A DNA stretch of 64,000 bases, from assembly GCA_025529335.1 (NCBI GenBank), contig JAMYHX010000142.1:22246-86245 (forward strand). Reading direction: 5' to 3'. This DNA comes from Rhizopus sp. PT2906. Lineage: Eukaryota; Mucoromycota; Mucoromycetes; Mucorales; Rhizopodaceae. Below the pieces are notes generated by a model. That model did not search any database and was not told the DNA's origin. It worked only from the letters and a program-made list of their open reading frames with translations. Shown one piece after another: positions 12,471 through 25,180 of this stretch. Position 1 is the first letter of the stretch. Each line of letters starts with the position of its first letter. The position numbers and the translations under genes were made by a program.

Positions 12471-12705
12471 CTTGTACGAAGTGGTATGAAAAGAGACCGA
12501 AACAAATAATTGGAAGGAAAAAAATTGTTAATAAACTATTGAGAATAAAAAAAATTGCTGTGGCTTAGCTTGCTTTGTTTGGTAAATACAGTGGCTTATG
12601 CTCATGTCAACTGCAAAAAAATTTTCGAGCCCGCGCCTGGTTAAAAGTTGCAGACCAGAGGGAATATTGTATGTTTTTCCTTCTCTTTAATTTTGGTTTC
12701 CAAGA
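12471..12705. promoter_or_regulatory. Shared divergent promoter of eL21 and uS4
   Basis: Only 235 bases separate the two ribosomal protein starts, so both promoters must share it. It holds an A7T4-type tract near 12615 and pyrimidine-rich leader sequence before the uS4 ATG. No specific factor site is claimed. Confidence 0.55.
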
Positions 12706-13281
12706 ATGGCCGGTACCGTCAGAAACTGTCGCAAGACCTCCACTGTCCCCAAGCGTCCCTTCGAGTCTGCTCGTCTCGACCAAGAACTCAAGTTGATTGG
12801 TGAATATGGTCTCAAGAACAAGAGAGAAATCTGGAGAGTTGGTTACACTCTTTCCAAGATTCGTCGTGCTGCTCGTGAACTTTTAAAGTTGGATGAAAAG
12901 GACCCTCGTCGTCTCTTTGAAGGTAACGCCTTGATCCGTCGTCTTCTCCGTATTGGTGTCCTCGATGAAAGCCGTATGAAGCTCGATTACGTTCTTGCCC
13001 TCAAGATTGAAGATTTCTTGGAACGTCGTCTCCAAACCCAAGTCTTCAAGTTGGGTCTTGCCAAGTCTATTCACCACGCCCGTGTCTTGATCCGTCAACG
13101 TCACATCCGTGTTGGTAAGCAAATCGTCAATGTTCCCTCTTTCATCGTCCGTTTGGATTCCCAGAAGCACATCGACTTTGCCTTGACTTCTCCTTATGGT
13201 GGCGGTCGTCCCGGTCGTGTCAAGAGAAAGAGAGCCAATGCTGGTAGCGGTGAAGCTGCTGAAGAAGAAGATGAAGAGTAA
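12706..13281 (+). CDS. RPS9: 40S ribosomal protein uS4 (eukaryotic S9)
   Basis: Intronless frame of 191 residues beginning MAGTVRNCRKTSTVPKRPF. It carries the S4 RNA-binding domain (LERRLQTQVFKLGLAKSIHH, then RQRHIRVGKQIVNVPSF) and ends in an acidic GEAAEEEDEE tail. It is a primary 18S rRNA-binding protein of the small subunit. Strong codon bias (CGT, GGT, AAG, C-ending codons) matches its ribosomal neighbour. An AATAAA lies at 13327, about 45 bases after the stop. Confidence 0.97.
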   Translation: MAGTVRNCRKTSTVPKRPFESARLDQELKLIGEYGLKNKREIWRVGYTLSKIRRAARELLKLDEKDPRRLFEGNALIRRLLRIGVLDESRMKLDYVLALKIEDFLERRLQTQVFKLGLAKSIHHARVLIRQRHIRVGKQIVNVPSFIVRLDSQKHIDFALTSPYGGGRPGRVKRKRANAGSGEAAEEEDEE

Positions 13282-13770
13282 ACTCTGTCTTTGTCGGTGG
13301 TCCACAACCTCATATGAACCTTTGCAATAAATTTTAATGATGTTTGTAAAAAATCACTCTGTGGTTTTTCAAAGACATCTTAATTGCAAAGCACCTGTCG
13401 CTATTGTGTTGTCAAATTCGGGAGTATTTGATAACAGGATAGCACAGTATCATACGAAAGCCCTTTCTACACTCCTCTCTCGTCTCTATGCACTGTATTT
13501 CTCTATCGATACTTGACCCTACATTGCACTTTTTTTTTGTCAATGATGAGAATACGCAAAAGGGAAATCCAAGTATATATGTCATTTTAGACCTCAAAAG
13601 TAAATGAAGTGGTCATGTGCAAGTGTGCTTTATATTGGATGTTATTGTCAACATAGATGAGAAAAGATTGGGCTTTTAATATGTATGCTTTGTATATTAA
13701 GATTTTATTATTATGATTATTATTATTATTATTATAAGATTATTCACTATAGTCACACATTAAGAAGTAA
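13282..13770. other. Convergent intergenic region with ATT/ATA microsatellite
   Basis: Holds the uS4 terminator side and a short (ATT)n tract at about 13705-13735. No gene recognised. Confidence 0.4.
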
Positions 13771-15849
13771 TTAGAGAGCAAAGAATTGATCATTGTTCTT
13801 TTCAAGTCCACGGGTTTTGATATAAACTTGCAAGTCATAAAAGAAATCACCCCATTCTCTCCAGAGAGATGCTTTTCCGAATATCACAAAGAGCCAGATG
13901 CCAATCGTGCTCACAAGAGTTTCTGCTGCTACCATGAGCGCAAAAGGAGGCAGTTTGTCTTTGATAATATACGTACAATTGTCTTGGCCACCATCAGGAG
14001 ATATCATACATTCTATCCAGCTCAGCTTAATAGCGTCATCATCCTTGAGATTAACCATTTTGTGGATCTGTGTAAAGTAAAATATCTATTGGATGACTTG
14101 TTAGTTTTGTTCATTTGAATATAAAAATGAGCATTACCCAGTAAAAGACGACGGTTCCACTAGATAAAATAGCCAGCAATATAGCACGCCATTGAATTTG
14201 CACTGCAGTAATAACATGTCTATGCTTTCTGGAAGTAATAGGTAGTTTTGTGGTGCCTTGAGAAGCAGACTGAGATATGTCTGATTGGATGCCTTCTCGA
14301 AATGCCATTCGAGCAATATAAATAAAGGTAGCTATGTGAACCACGAATGCTGGACAGACGATGGCAGCCATAGGATAAAAGAACAACTCGAAAATCTTGT
14401 CTACAGATACTAGACAAAGGTTGGCAAATTCAAACTTGACCTTGTGAAGACCAAGAGTGAGTGACATAAAGATAATAGGATATCCCCAGCAAAAGGTGTT
14501 CAAAATATAGTATCTGTTGGTAAAAAAGTTGACTTTCCAAACCGTGTGCAAGTGAAGATTCAGAATGACAGCAGCGCTCCAACAGCAGGTTGCCAATGAA
14601 GCGAAGATAAGAATGGCACCTATTAAAAGACATTTAATCAAGAGGATAACAAGAACAATAATAAAAAGGTATTTACCTTGCACGGCACATAAAGGATTAT
14701 TGTCTTGTGAGCTAACAGAAGCAGGGTTGGCACATTGAATTCGTTTAGGATCATTCACCGAGAAGAAAGAGACCATGCTGAACAGAAAGATGGATATAGA
14801 AAAGTTCAAAATGAGCAAAGAAGGGTGTCTTCTTTTATCAGGCAAGACCAAGTAACTGATTGTCATAACAAGTGACAATACGGCGGATATGCATCTGATA
14901 ATGTCGGTCGCCAAAAACGCATGTATAGTCCAGTCGGTAGGATAGAACTAATAAATAATAAATCAATATTACATGTCAAATTATAGAACCGAATATACTT
15001 TACAAAATTTTGTTGCGGACACGGAAGGCAACAGCCTGCTTTACAAAATGCATTGCCTGTTGTGTCTTCTGGTTGTCCATAACCAACATCCTTTACAAAA
15101 GGAGCGGGACATTGGGCAATAACAAAGTTGTCTGGAATATATGATAGATTATAGGGGGCGTTTGGATTTGAAAGCCTGGTTGCTATAGCGTTACAGTTGC
15201 TGCTGGAAGACAGAGGCTGCTGTGTGATGGGTGATGTTTTCTTGCAGTCTGGCAATGCGTTAAGTCCAGTAAGCATAAAGATGTTTTTACATTGATGATA
15301 AACTTCTTCGCAAGAGGACATGCATCCCATTGTGGGTTCTAGACAAAAATTTGTTTAAAATGGTTGTTATAATAGAGCATTTTGAATAGTTACCATTGTT
15401 ATCACATCTAGGATAAGCAAAGGAACAAGTATATCTGTAATAAGCGTCTACACAAGTGGGTGCAATGTCTTTAAAGCTTTCGCTTATATTCTTTACTAGC
15501 GCTATTTGTTGTTCAATTAATTGTATTGGCAGTCCTTTTGTGTATACGCTATAATTTATATATGCCTGCGGAAGGCGATGTTAATATACTATTATACTGA
15601 ATAAAAAGTTGCTTCTCTTACGCTGCATATTCCATTTGTTGGATAATTTGTACATAAGCCTATTATAAAATGTGTGAGTATGTTTTTTTTTTACTATATT
15701 TCGTCAAAATACGCCGTACTTGGTGTGGCAGAAGTACTTGTGGTACTAGATTGTGTGGTATTATTTGTAGGCACTTGTGCTTGACCAAAAATTGGGGAAA
15801 GGGATAGGGTGAAGACAAGTGCACATTTATATAAAAAATGCGAAACCAT
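13771..15849 (-). CDS. Frizzled/Smoothened-like seven-transmembrane receptor
   Basis: Seven exons (15849-15720, 15659-15622, 15565-15394, 15338-15004, 14947-14677, 14619-14138, 14067-13771) close to 574 residues. A signal peptide (MVSHFLYKCALVF...) leads a Cys-rich ectodomain with CTNYPTNGIC, CSFAYPRCDN and MGCMSSCEEVYHQC blocks, resembling a Frizzled cysteine-rich domain. Then come about seven hydrophobic helices, with WSAAVILNLHLHTVWK and FCWGYPIIFMS typical of the Frizzled/Smoothened class. Such proteins occur in early-diverging fungi and Dictyostelium although Wnt is absent, so the ligand is unknown. The cytoplasmic tail is short and I see no KTxxxW motif. The donor of exon 1 (GTACGG) is the weakest junction. 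Confidence 0.85.
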
Positions 15850-18833
15850 TGTATTGTCGCTTTACTATGCTCTTGATCTGATCAGTAGTTGAAGGCAGGC
15901 CTTGGGGGTATCTGCTCTTTAAATTTACAAATGAGGGTAACAGAAAAATAAAAATCAGGAAAGAAAGGTGGGGAAATTCAGAACGATTCAGAATAAAATA
16001 AGAAAGGTTGTTCTTTTTCTCTTTGTAACTGACATTTCTCGAATAACACAAGTCTATTTATACTACATAGTCCCTCCGCTCCCTCTAGAACCTTCTTAAC
16101 GTATATATCTTAATACTTTGTTACTATAGAATGCAAGCTCAAACAACTCTTCCCCTACATTTGTTCCCTTTTCGAACAAGACACGATATTTTCTCATAAG
16201 GCAATATCCATTACACACTGTGCTTTGGCCAACATTAAGTTTCAACAATGCTTCTCAACTTTCTATAATAAACATAAGCTTAAATAACCACTCTTTTATT
16301 ATCTAATAAGCTATTAATTAAGTATCGAGATTATATCTTTAGTGAAAATATCAACTCGGACTATGCATAAGTGTATTTTTTTCCTATAAAAATGACACAT
16401 ATGTGTACTCAGATTAGAAGCACATGTACTTACCTTGTCCTACTTGTACAATTTTTAAACGCCTCCACAAGATGATTTGCTCCTTTTCCTTTACTTGTAA
16501 ACAGCCTAACTTCTATATTACTTTTTTTCTCTTGGGTTGCCTTGACCATAGTTACACATATCATCTGAGTGACCTCTCAAGCTTTTGTGCATGTGTGCGC
16601 GTGTATACATGCAAATCATTGAAATCTGATCAATGAGATGCTTGGATATAATCGATGAATTATTTTACCCGCTCTATTTTGGCGCTCCTGAACTTTTCTT
16701 TTTTTTTTTCACTTCCTGCATAGAATAATCTTTATCATTGAGCTCCGCCACGACAATAATAGAAAGAAGGACAAGTACAATAGAATCACTTGACGTTCTA
16801 TGATATGATACATCAGCTTATGCATAAACTGATAACTTAAATAAGATTGTCCAGTTGCATTTTTTGCTGACCAACCAAAGACATTCCAAACAAGTCAATT
16901 TGTAACAACTCCACATTTTTTTAATTACAGACCGAATAAGCTTTATTTTTTACAAACACAAAATCTCCGTTTAAGGAAAGCAAGGAGAAAAGGGAAAGAT
17001 GCATAGGCCCCGTTTCTAACGAAAGAAAGAAAAATACACAAAAAGGTTAAAAAGGGCAGTTTAGCAAATAAAAGGCTGCTGAATCTCTCATGCTTATAAC
17101 CCTTTATGGTTGATGGCGTCGCTCATTTTCTGCGTCAATCTAAGACATTTTCTTTATTAACTTTTTTATTTGTTCGATTTCGTTGTACAGAAGTAGAAAG
17201 TGGCGCTGAAAAAGATGAACTGTAATTTTGGGGTTTGAATCCATATTCGTAATAACAAAATTATTTTTGGCTAAATTAATAGATAGTTGCATATTCGAAT
17301 ATTACTTACATAGAACCCATGCACCCAATTACTGACTTGAGTTAGTATACGTCATTTAAAGGGGATCCTTTGACACGATTAAATGTAACTGTATTTCATT
17401 GCTTTTTTTAATATATTTAGTACATATAGTACACTAATAATAGAGCCAAGGCTATCGTAACCTAGTTGACTTTTTATAAGATGCATGATTGTGTATACCA
17501 GTTTACAATACACAAAGGAAGGAAGGAGACAATTGAGATTAATTGAGATTTACAGGGCTTATGAGGAAGATAGTATAGCCGCGAGTAAACATTGGGCATC
17601 CCTTTTAGGGAGCTGTGAAGGGGGGGGGCTATTATAATAGACAAACGTTTCTTTTAGAAACACCGTCCCTTACTCGACTTTGTCTTACTTATGATTTACC
17701 ATCCGCCAATTTAATTAGAAGTGTAGCTTTTTATTTAATGATATAGAACCCACTCTGCTGGATTTGTGCAACTTAAATGAATAAATAAAGAAAAAATTAA
17801 TATCTAGTTATCAACCTTTTTGCTATTTCATAATAGAAGTCACTGCATTAAATTTTATAGTTGTTACCTTCGTCACGATAGGTCCTGAAAAGATCAAACT
17901 CCTAAATAAAAGGGTGCGTTATATTGGAGTATAGTCATGGGTTATTGACAGAACTTAATAGAAGGATTTACAGCCATCATTTCCTTATTTTGATCAAGAT
18001 ATTTTGCATCTCCCGGCTTATACTCTGTTTTCTTTGGAAACTGTTCCTGCCATAACGGCAATAGTAGCTCTCATTGCTCTTTGTTCATTACTTTTTTTTG
18101 GACCCTTTTAGTTTTATCCCAAACAAACTAAGGAAGAGAGGAAATCAAGTTTTATAAAACATCATTATGGGGCTATTATCAAATGGTTTACTCTTTCATG
18201 CCTTGTATTACACAGTCCTAATATTATCACTGTTGTCTACTAAAAGAGCTTAAACAATGAGAGAATTTAGCAAGATCCTTATTTGGCTAAACACTATGTT
18301 TGCGCGACTCATGGCTAAACAATAGAGTTACAAAGAAAAACAAAAACTGTACAATGAAAAAGCGTTTAAGCGATAACCTATAGTAACTGCAATAAATGCG
18401 TCTTTATTACTTTTTCAGCCATTTGTTTACTCTCGTGTTTTCCTTTTTTCCTACGCCCAACGTTATTTCTTCTAAGCTACCTTAACATGACCTTCTTTAA
18501 ATGTTTAAGCTCTTTCCTCTTTTAAACATTTAAGCGAATGGCTTAAACCTTAATAGAACATTTTAGGGTACAGTGAGACTGATAGTGTCTTCGTCTGAGA
18601 CTTCCTTTGTATTATCACAGTTTGCAAAAATGAATAGGGTATACGGTTGGCATATGTGGTTGTCTGTTTGAGCACTTGTCGCTCGACATCTATATGTTGA
18701 AAGGCTATCGTAGTTGTGGATATAGTGATTTAACTGCTTCATATACACTTTTTTTTGGCTGTCTGCCAGAATAAAAGTTTTGATCATGGCAGGGGAAAAC
18801 ACTACATGCACCAGACGCTAGACTAATCCTACA
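15850..18833. other. Gene-poor AT-rich region, first part
   Basis: The first 200 bases should contain the receptor promoter. The rest has no frame with a recognisable product. Features seen are a G9 run at about 17621, a GTTTAAGC/GCTTAAAC motif cluster at 18249-18550 and a perfect inverted repeat TTAAATGTTTAA/TTAAACATTTAA near 18495-18533. Confidence 0.5.
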
Positions 18834-19093
18834 GGCGCTACCTCCAAATACTACCTATGATGTTGTCCAACAAAACTTTTCATCATCTTATTTTGTTTCT
18901 TTTCAAGAAGAAAGAAATAAAAAAGAAATGTTGTTATTTTAATTTTATGTTGTCAGCTTGATCAACAAAGAACCAAGGTCAATTCAAGTGTATTTATGAT
19001 GAATGAATGAACTGGACAGTCTTAGATTAGGCAGAAACTTTGGTAGTATGAAGTTGTACAATGACCCCACATGTAGTGCCTAGAAGAAGCGCC
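18834..19093 (-). mobile_element. MITE-like element, copy A (terminal inverted repeats, non-coding)
   Basis: About 260 bases starting GGCGCTACCTCC and ending GAAGAAGCGCC, with imperfect terminal inverted repeats of about 35 bases. Its reverse complement aligns over nearly its whole length with 48903-49185 and in part with 27436-27718. It carries no gene. No convincing target-site duplication is visible. Confidence 0.75.
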
Positions 19094-22000
19094 TTTAGTG
19101 TTAGCCTATTTTCTGGTACATATGGTGTTCACCTTTATTAAATAACGATCTTTTGTTTTGTTTTTGTGTGACCAAAATTTAGCTTCACGTTTGCTTTCAT
19201 TCTGCATATGAACTCGTGGGAAGGTCATGTGCTCAACTTGGGATGTATTCATTAGGATTTGAATTATAAAATAACTTTTAGCCTAAAGGCACGTTAACCG
19301 AAAATAGAATCTGGACTCCTTCAATGAGACTTTTTTTATAAAAAAAATACTCTTTGTTGTTAGAGAAGCACTATAAAAGTGAAAAGTGATATATTTGTCA
19401 GTTCAATCAGGGCAAATTATTAGAAGAGAAGAGAAAGAGAATAACCAGAAAAGCACAATGTTCTTGATTAGACAGAGATCTTTCAAAAAAAAATGCGACA
19501 GGAGTCATTGGTATCAATATGAAGAATACTAATACCAAAAGATGTAGCTTATCATCTACACATACAAATTACCAACAAAAGAGCAACATTAAAGAGGAAA
19601 AACAGATTAGAGAAACTGTGTTTTTATTGATATAGGTTCTATACTTTTTTGATCTAAAAAAGGCATGTGTTTAATTAAGAAACCAAATAAACTTCTGTAA
19701 TCTTATGAATGCTTGATGCAATACAATCTATTTCCTTATACGGTTAAAGGTCATTATCAGTATATCATCAGTTCTCTTCAAGATATACAATTCTCTCTTA
19801 TACTATTTCTGCGGGCACGTTTTTAGGCTGATGAATGCATTGATGATCGGATGCCGTAAGAGTTCCTTTTAGATCAAAAGGATACTGAATGTACTCTCTT
19901 ATCTCATAAATTTGCATAAGTACTTTTATATCTGGAGAAACTGGAATATGCCAGACCAACTAAGGAAAGATTTTACAAGAATAGCAACATAGTCTTATCA
20001 AAAACCACAAGAAGGTCTAAAAAGAGTTATTGCACTGAATAAAAAGATTATAGTGTAAAACGCAGATCAAGAGCCACAATAGTTCAGTTCACAGATAACA
20101 CAGCAAGAAAGAAAATCCATGCGACCGTACTGCACTCAAGTCAGACTTGAATAAGGTTAAGGGCAAAAGACGCTTGTAGTCTGAAAAGTGATACTTAAAT
20201 CAACCTTTGAAGGCTCTAGAAGATGTTAGTTTTCAGTAATGCATCCTCTTTTGAAGTTGGTAAAAATCACCACCAAATGTGCGCAAGGGAAGAAGTGTAC
20301 GAGCCTGAAAGTTTGACGTCAATCTCTAGCAGCGTCCCTAAATTACAATAAATAAATACATACCAGTTAATTCTACAAGAATATATACCACTGTCTAAGA
20401 GCGGCCTTGCCTCGACTTTGTTGTAAGTTGGATTAACAACGTGATGAGAGAGAGAGAGATAATGACATGTCAAAGAGATGAGTCGATTCAGGCACCATCA
20501 GTTGACGACATTGAAGTCGGAGTCTGAATTGTTGAGTACCGAAACAACACTTTTCCTCAAACTGTTGCCATTCATCCGATTTTAATCATTTCTTTGGCGC
20601 TCAATGCCATCAATATCGCCAACCCAATCTCTATTAAAAAGTATATCTAAATCCACGTGATCAAATAAACGAATAAGGCGAAAAACAGAACTCATCATAT
20701 GGTTGTTATAAAACCTTATCCGTGTTACTTATTTTCACTCCTGGCAGTGGATATATGGACATAGTGTCCTCGTCATTTCACCAAGCTTTTCATTCTATAC
20801 GTATCATCAGATTGCAACATCCACCAACACTCTATCACGGCAAATTTATCAACAAGTCGAATAAACTCCACCTCCACTTTCCAGTGGCTCAATCGTTTGT
20901 GGAGCCCTCATTCGATCGGACTATTCGCCTCTATCACAACAACGAGCTGTCATCCGCTGTCTCCTGTAATTATCGCCGCAAGATCACCGACCACCCTGCC
21001 TCACCATATGTTGGTAAGCGACGGCAACGAACACCAAGTCCTATGCAAAAATTCCAAGCGGACGATGTTAGCTTGCAAAAGACAACAAAGATCGCTCTTC
21101 ACTCCCAACGTTCGCAAGCATTATTTGTCTGTTCTCAGCTACTTTTTACAAACTTTAGTTTATATGCTCTGGATTAACAACCAAGGTCACGTTCTACGAA
21201 GTGTATTATTATGTAAACACATTATACGAACAAGTGATCGCTATTTCCGCCCACCTCTTTTTCTTTCTCGGTTTTCTTTGTTTCTGTCTCACTCAAAAGA
21301 TAAAGATCAATACTTTTTATTTCATTTATTTTATATTATTAAAGTAGTACAAGTTTGAATAAATAAAGCTTATATTTTCAAACACTGAAGCCATTTAAAA
21401 AAAAAAAAAAAGAAAAGGCGGGTAAAAAAAGGGCTGTAAACAAAAAAGGGGGAGCTTTAAATAATAAACAAACTTGGTGTAACTTACGCCTTAATCAGCA
21501 GGACATTATCTACCATCCATACAACAAGCTCATTTTTTTCCTCCCTTTTAAATACGTACAGCGATCACGTTACTTAGTTGCAGTTTTATACAGACCCTTC
21601 ACGTTTATTTGCTAGAATATGCCAGCTCATAATTTTGATAACATTATGAGCTCCATCCTTGACCAAAATGATAAAGAAAAAAATAGGCTGTTCTACCTTA
21701 GATACACTATTCCTTTGGACTAATAATAAAAGAGACAAAAAAGAAAGAAAGATGAGAGAATATGCATATATTACATTCTAGAATTATGTATGTGAAAAAA
21801 AAGCAGAACAAGGTAAACATAATGAATTCCATATGACGTTAACTGAGCCAATATCATTACACCTTTGGTTAATAGACCTTTTTTTTTTTGATTTTACATG
21901 AGAGTTAATAGGAAGTGATTACTACTCTATCGGATACAAACCTGTTATTGTGTGCTATTTCATCTTGAAGTTAGGACAAACAAGGTGCTTCTCTGTATAA

Positions 22001-22455
22001 TATACGCATGAACATTTATTTTGCATTTCCTTCTCTTTTTCTATTATTACTTTTGTTGTTGCTATTATTTTTATGAATTGCATTTATTACCATGATACTT
22101 GTACCGAGTGGTCGTATCATTATGGTATTTACATTGTACATAATGTATTGTTTGCATATAAACAAAGTTGAAAAATACGAGTAGATTATTTTTAACAAAT
22201 TGGTTCCGTGGCAACCCAAACTTTATAAACAATAACAATCTCAATTTTTGTTACACAACTGTTGCCTCTTGTTTTGAGGAAGCTGTGATACAGCTGCAAG
22301 TTTGTATCAAGGGGTAGAAAAACAAAATAAAACAGTTCATGCGAAAAAAATGTGCAATTTGTGTAGCCTTCATTTTTAATCCCCTTTCCATTGTTTAATA
22401 TAAACAGGCGTCTTTTTTTCTTCTCTTCTTCTTTTTCCTTTACATTTTATTACTC
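19094..22455. other. Gene-poor region upstream of the homeodomain gene
   Basis: Mostly AT-rich. Between about 20720 and 21180 the composition turns C-rich and two overlapping plus-strand frames (151 and 153 codons) appear, but neither product resembles a known protein. A perfect 10-base hairpin AGCTCATAAT/ATTATGAGCT sits at about 21624-21652. Poly-A near 21397-21410. No tRNA or rRNA gene seen. Confidence 0.5.
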
Positions 22456-23719
22456 ATGTTTGCACCCACATATACTTCTTTTGACTTGAACGACAAGAAG
22501 ATCTTGTATGATACCAGTTTTGATCATATTGCGCGATTTAGTTCTGATCTGTATAGTCCAATGATACCGCCCAACGATTATATCGTAAATATGCCAGGTG
22601 TATCGGACATGAATGCAAAAGAAACAGACTTGGACTTGGACTATCAAATGTCTGAAGGAAATACCATAATCACCAAACGAGACGCTATCTCTTATCTAAC
22701 TGGCGAATTGGACATGACACAGTCACTTGCAAAATTTTACAGTCTTGCGCCATTTAGTCCCATCGAAGGGGATTTAATAAACTATTCAGTTTGTGACAAC
22801 GCCTTTGTCTCCGATGGCTCCGACCTCGATCCAACAGCGATGATCACAACTCAAATGGGTCATCCAAATGTGTTCAAGGAAAGCTTACCGTCATTTACAG
22901 AGCTACCATCAACCGTCATCTCTGGTTACAATTTAGAGCTACCTGTCGGTTTTGAAGAGCAGCAGCCGTACTTCAACTCGGGTGCTACGACATCATCGCT
23001 CATGTGTTGTACAACGCAAAACATTGTGGTACCCGAGGGAAGCATATCGCATTTGCCTGATTTAGCAGCCCCTGATGAATTTATCTCTTCCGATGAAGAT
23101 AATAATAGTGCCGCTGACGATCATGACTATCCAGACCAAAAGGATGAGGTCATTCAGGTTACCAAGGAAACACCAAAAGAAGTAGAGACGGAAAAGGAAC
23201 AGACGGAATGTAGTGACCGACATTTGGAACACAGCGATAGTCAAACAGTCATTAAGCCAGTTCGACGAAAGCTGACCAGCCAGGCTCGTACAAAGAAACA
23301 TTGTAAATTGGGTCACATCAGAAAGAGGAATAGCAAGCTGAGCAAGAAATCATCCGTATTTTATCAAGATCAAAGTGATAATAGTAAGAGAACAAGAAAG
23401 AACTACGACAAGACTGTTATCAATATCCTCATGAGTTGGTACCTTGAACACGATGGAAAGATACCAGATAGCTCTGCTAAAGATGATCTCTGCAAACAGA
23501 CTGGTAAATCTATTGTTCAGAGTAAGTGTGAATAAAAATGAAAATGAAATTTATATCTAACCTTATTTTTTTTTTCCCATAGTCTCCACATGGTTCCAAA
23601 ATGCAAGGCGTAGATACGCCGGTAAATTAGAAGCCTATAGGCTATATTCTATAAAGCATCCAGATATTGTATATGATAGTGAATCTTTGGACGCATTTTT
23701 AAGATCAAAACAAATGTAA
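22456..23719 (+). CDS. Homeodomain transcription factor
   Basis: Two exons (22456-23521, 23583-23719) close to 400 residues. The first 310 residues are acidic and low in motifs (DEFISSDEDNNSAADD). The homeodomain spans about residues 312-372: basic arm KRTRKNYDK, helix 1 NILMSWYLEH, helix 2 AKDDLCKQTG, and helix 3 ISTWFQNARRRYAGK carrying the diagnostic WFQNxRR core. The intron splits the domain just before helix 3. It should be a nuclear DNA-binding regulator; the targets are unknown. It is preceded by an unusually long non-coding region, as is common for developmental regulators. Confidence 0.9.
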
Positions 23720-24240
23720 CAAATGTCTCTCCCCCCTTGTTTATATGCTGATACCCCCCTCTTTTCTTTTCTTTTCTTTTTTTTGCTTTAAACATTCGCA
23801 TACTGTATTTAAATAAATAACAAAAAAAGGCTGTGTACTATTTTCAAATTTCTTTATCGTTTCTAACCTGAATTACATAAAGAACCTTGATCTTTTTGAA
23901 ATGATACCAAAACAAACAGAAAGGACGATAACCAGGATCTTTCGTGCATTATTTTTATGGTCATATATTTCTCCTGTTTCGTTGCATATCCAGCAATACC
24001 TGAAATTAGTTGATATAAACAGAGACACATGATAATTATGAAAAATATATTGCTTGTACTGCAATAGTGAAACTGCGAGTACCTTAACTGATGCTTATCT
24101 GCTCAAGTAGTTTTTTGCTGGTATAAACATTCGGTGTTAATGAGTGTAAATTAGCTCCAGTTAAAAGAATGAAAAAGTTAGTCCTGTGCATAGTTGAAAA
24201 AAAAAAAAGATTTTTTTCATTTTTTCTTTCCTTTCTTATT
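23720..24240. other. Intergenic region between the homeodomain gene and NOM1
   Basis: Pyrimidine-rich CTTTTC repeats just after the homeodomain gene (about 23760-23785), AATAAA near 23812, and an A tract plus T-rich leader before NOM1. No gene seen. Confidence 0.4.
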
Positions 24241-25148
24241 ATGGCACCCACATTTCATAAAAGCAAAATGCCACATAAACGTGGTCCAACCCCTGGATCA
24301 GTGCTTCCTAAAGCGATGAAAGAGGAAGTCGATGCTGCAGGTTAGTTTATGATTACAACATCTTAATAAAAACTAATATATTCTGTTTAGAAAAGGACGA
24401 TCGTAAATTTGGAAAGAAGTTTGTCAACAAAATTGCCAATCGTAAGGAGCTAAGAAAACAGAAGCGCGCAGAGAAAGGTAAAAGAAAGGCTATCCATCAA
24501 CAAACAAGAGATCAACAAAACAAAAAGAGATTACTTTCTGAAAAACAACCTCAACCTAACAAACGTCAAAAAAAGGAAGATCTGCCCAAAGATCAATCCA
24601 AAGATCAACCCAAGAAGCAAGTGACCAATTCTGAGGAAGCTGAAAAACGTTTATCGAAAAAGAACCCAGCACTTTATAAAATGCTGGCCGCGGACAACCT
24701 GGTAGGCAAGAATAGTACCACCGATGAAGACTTTGAAGAAGATGACAAGGAGATTGCTTATTGGGAAAAGAAGTTGGGATTAAATAAAAAGAAGAAAAAG
24801 AAGCTCGGAAAGGAGTTTGAGAATGACGGTCTACTGGATGTTTTGGGTAATGTTGACAACGTCAATAATGAGATGGATGATATAGAATATTTGAAACAAA
24901 AGCGATCAAAACAAGCTCAATTGAAGGAGCAAAAAAGCCTGGAAGAGAATGCTGAAAGAGCAGTAGATCAGTTATTTGAAGATTTTCCAAGTGATGAGGA
25001 TGATGATGATATGGATGCAAGTGTTGACGAAGACATGTCAGATATACTTAATGATGAACAAGAAAGTGGTGAAGAGGAAGAAGTATCAGATGCCCTTGAG
25101 GACGAGCAAGATGATGATGATGATGATGATGAAGAAGAAGAAGAAGAA

Positions 25149-25180
<32 letters not shown>

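Noticed and set aside
18563..18811. 82-codon minus-strand frame
   Set aside because: No domain, no conserved-looking sequence, lies in decayed AT-rich DNA.
20722..21358. Two overlapping plus-strand frames of 151 and 153 codons
   Set aside because: Neither shows a known domain or splice extension, and frames overlap in different phases; kept only as a region of unusual composition.
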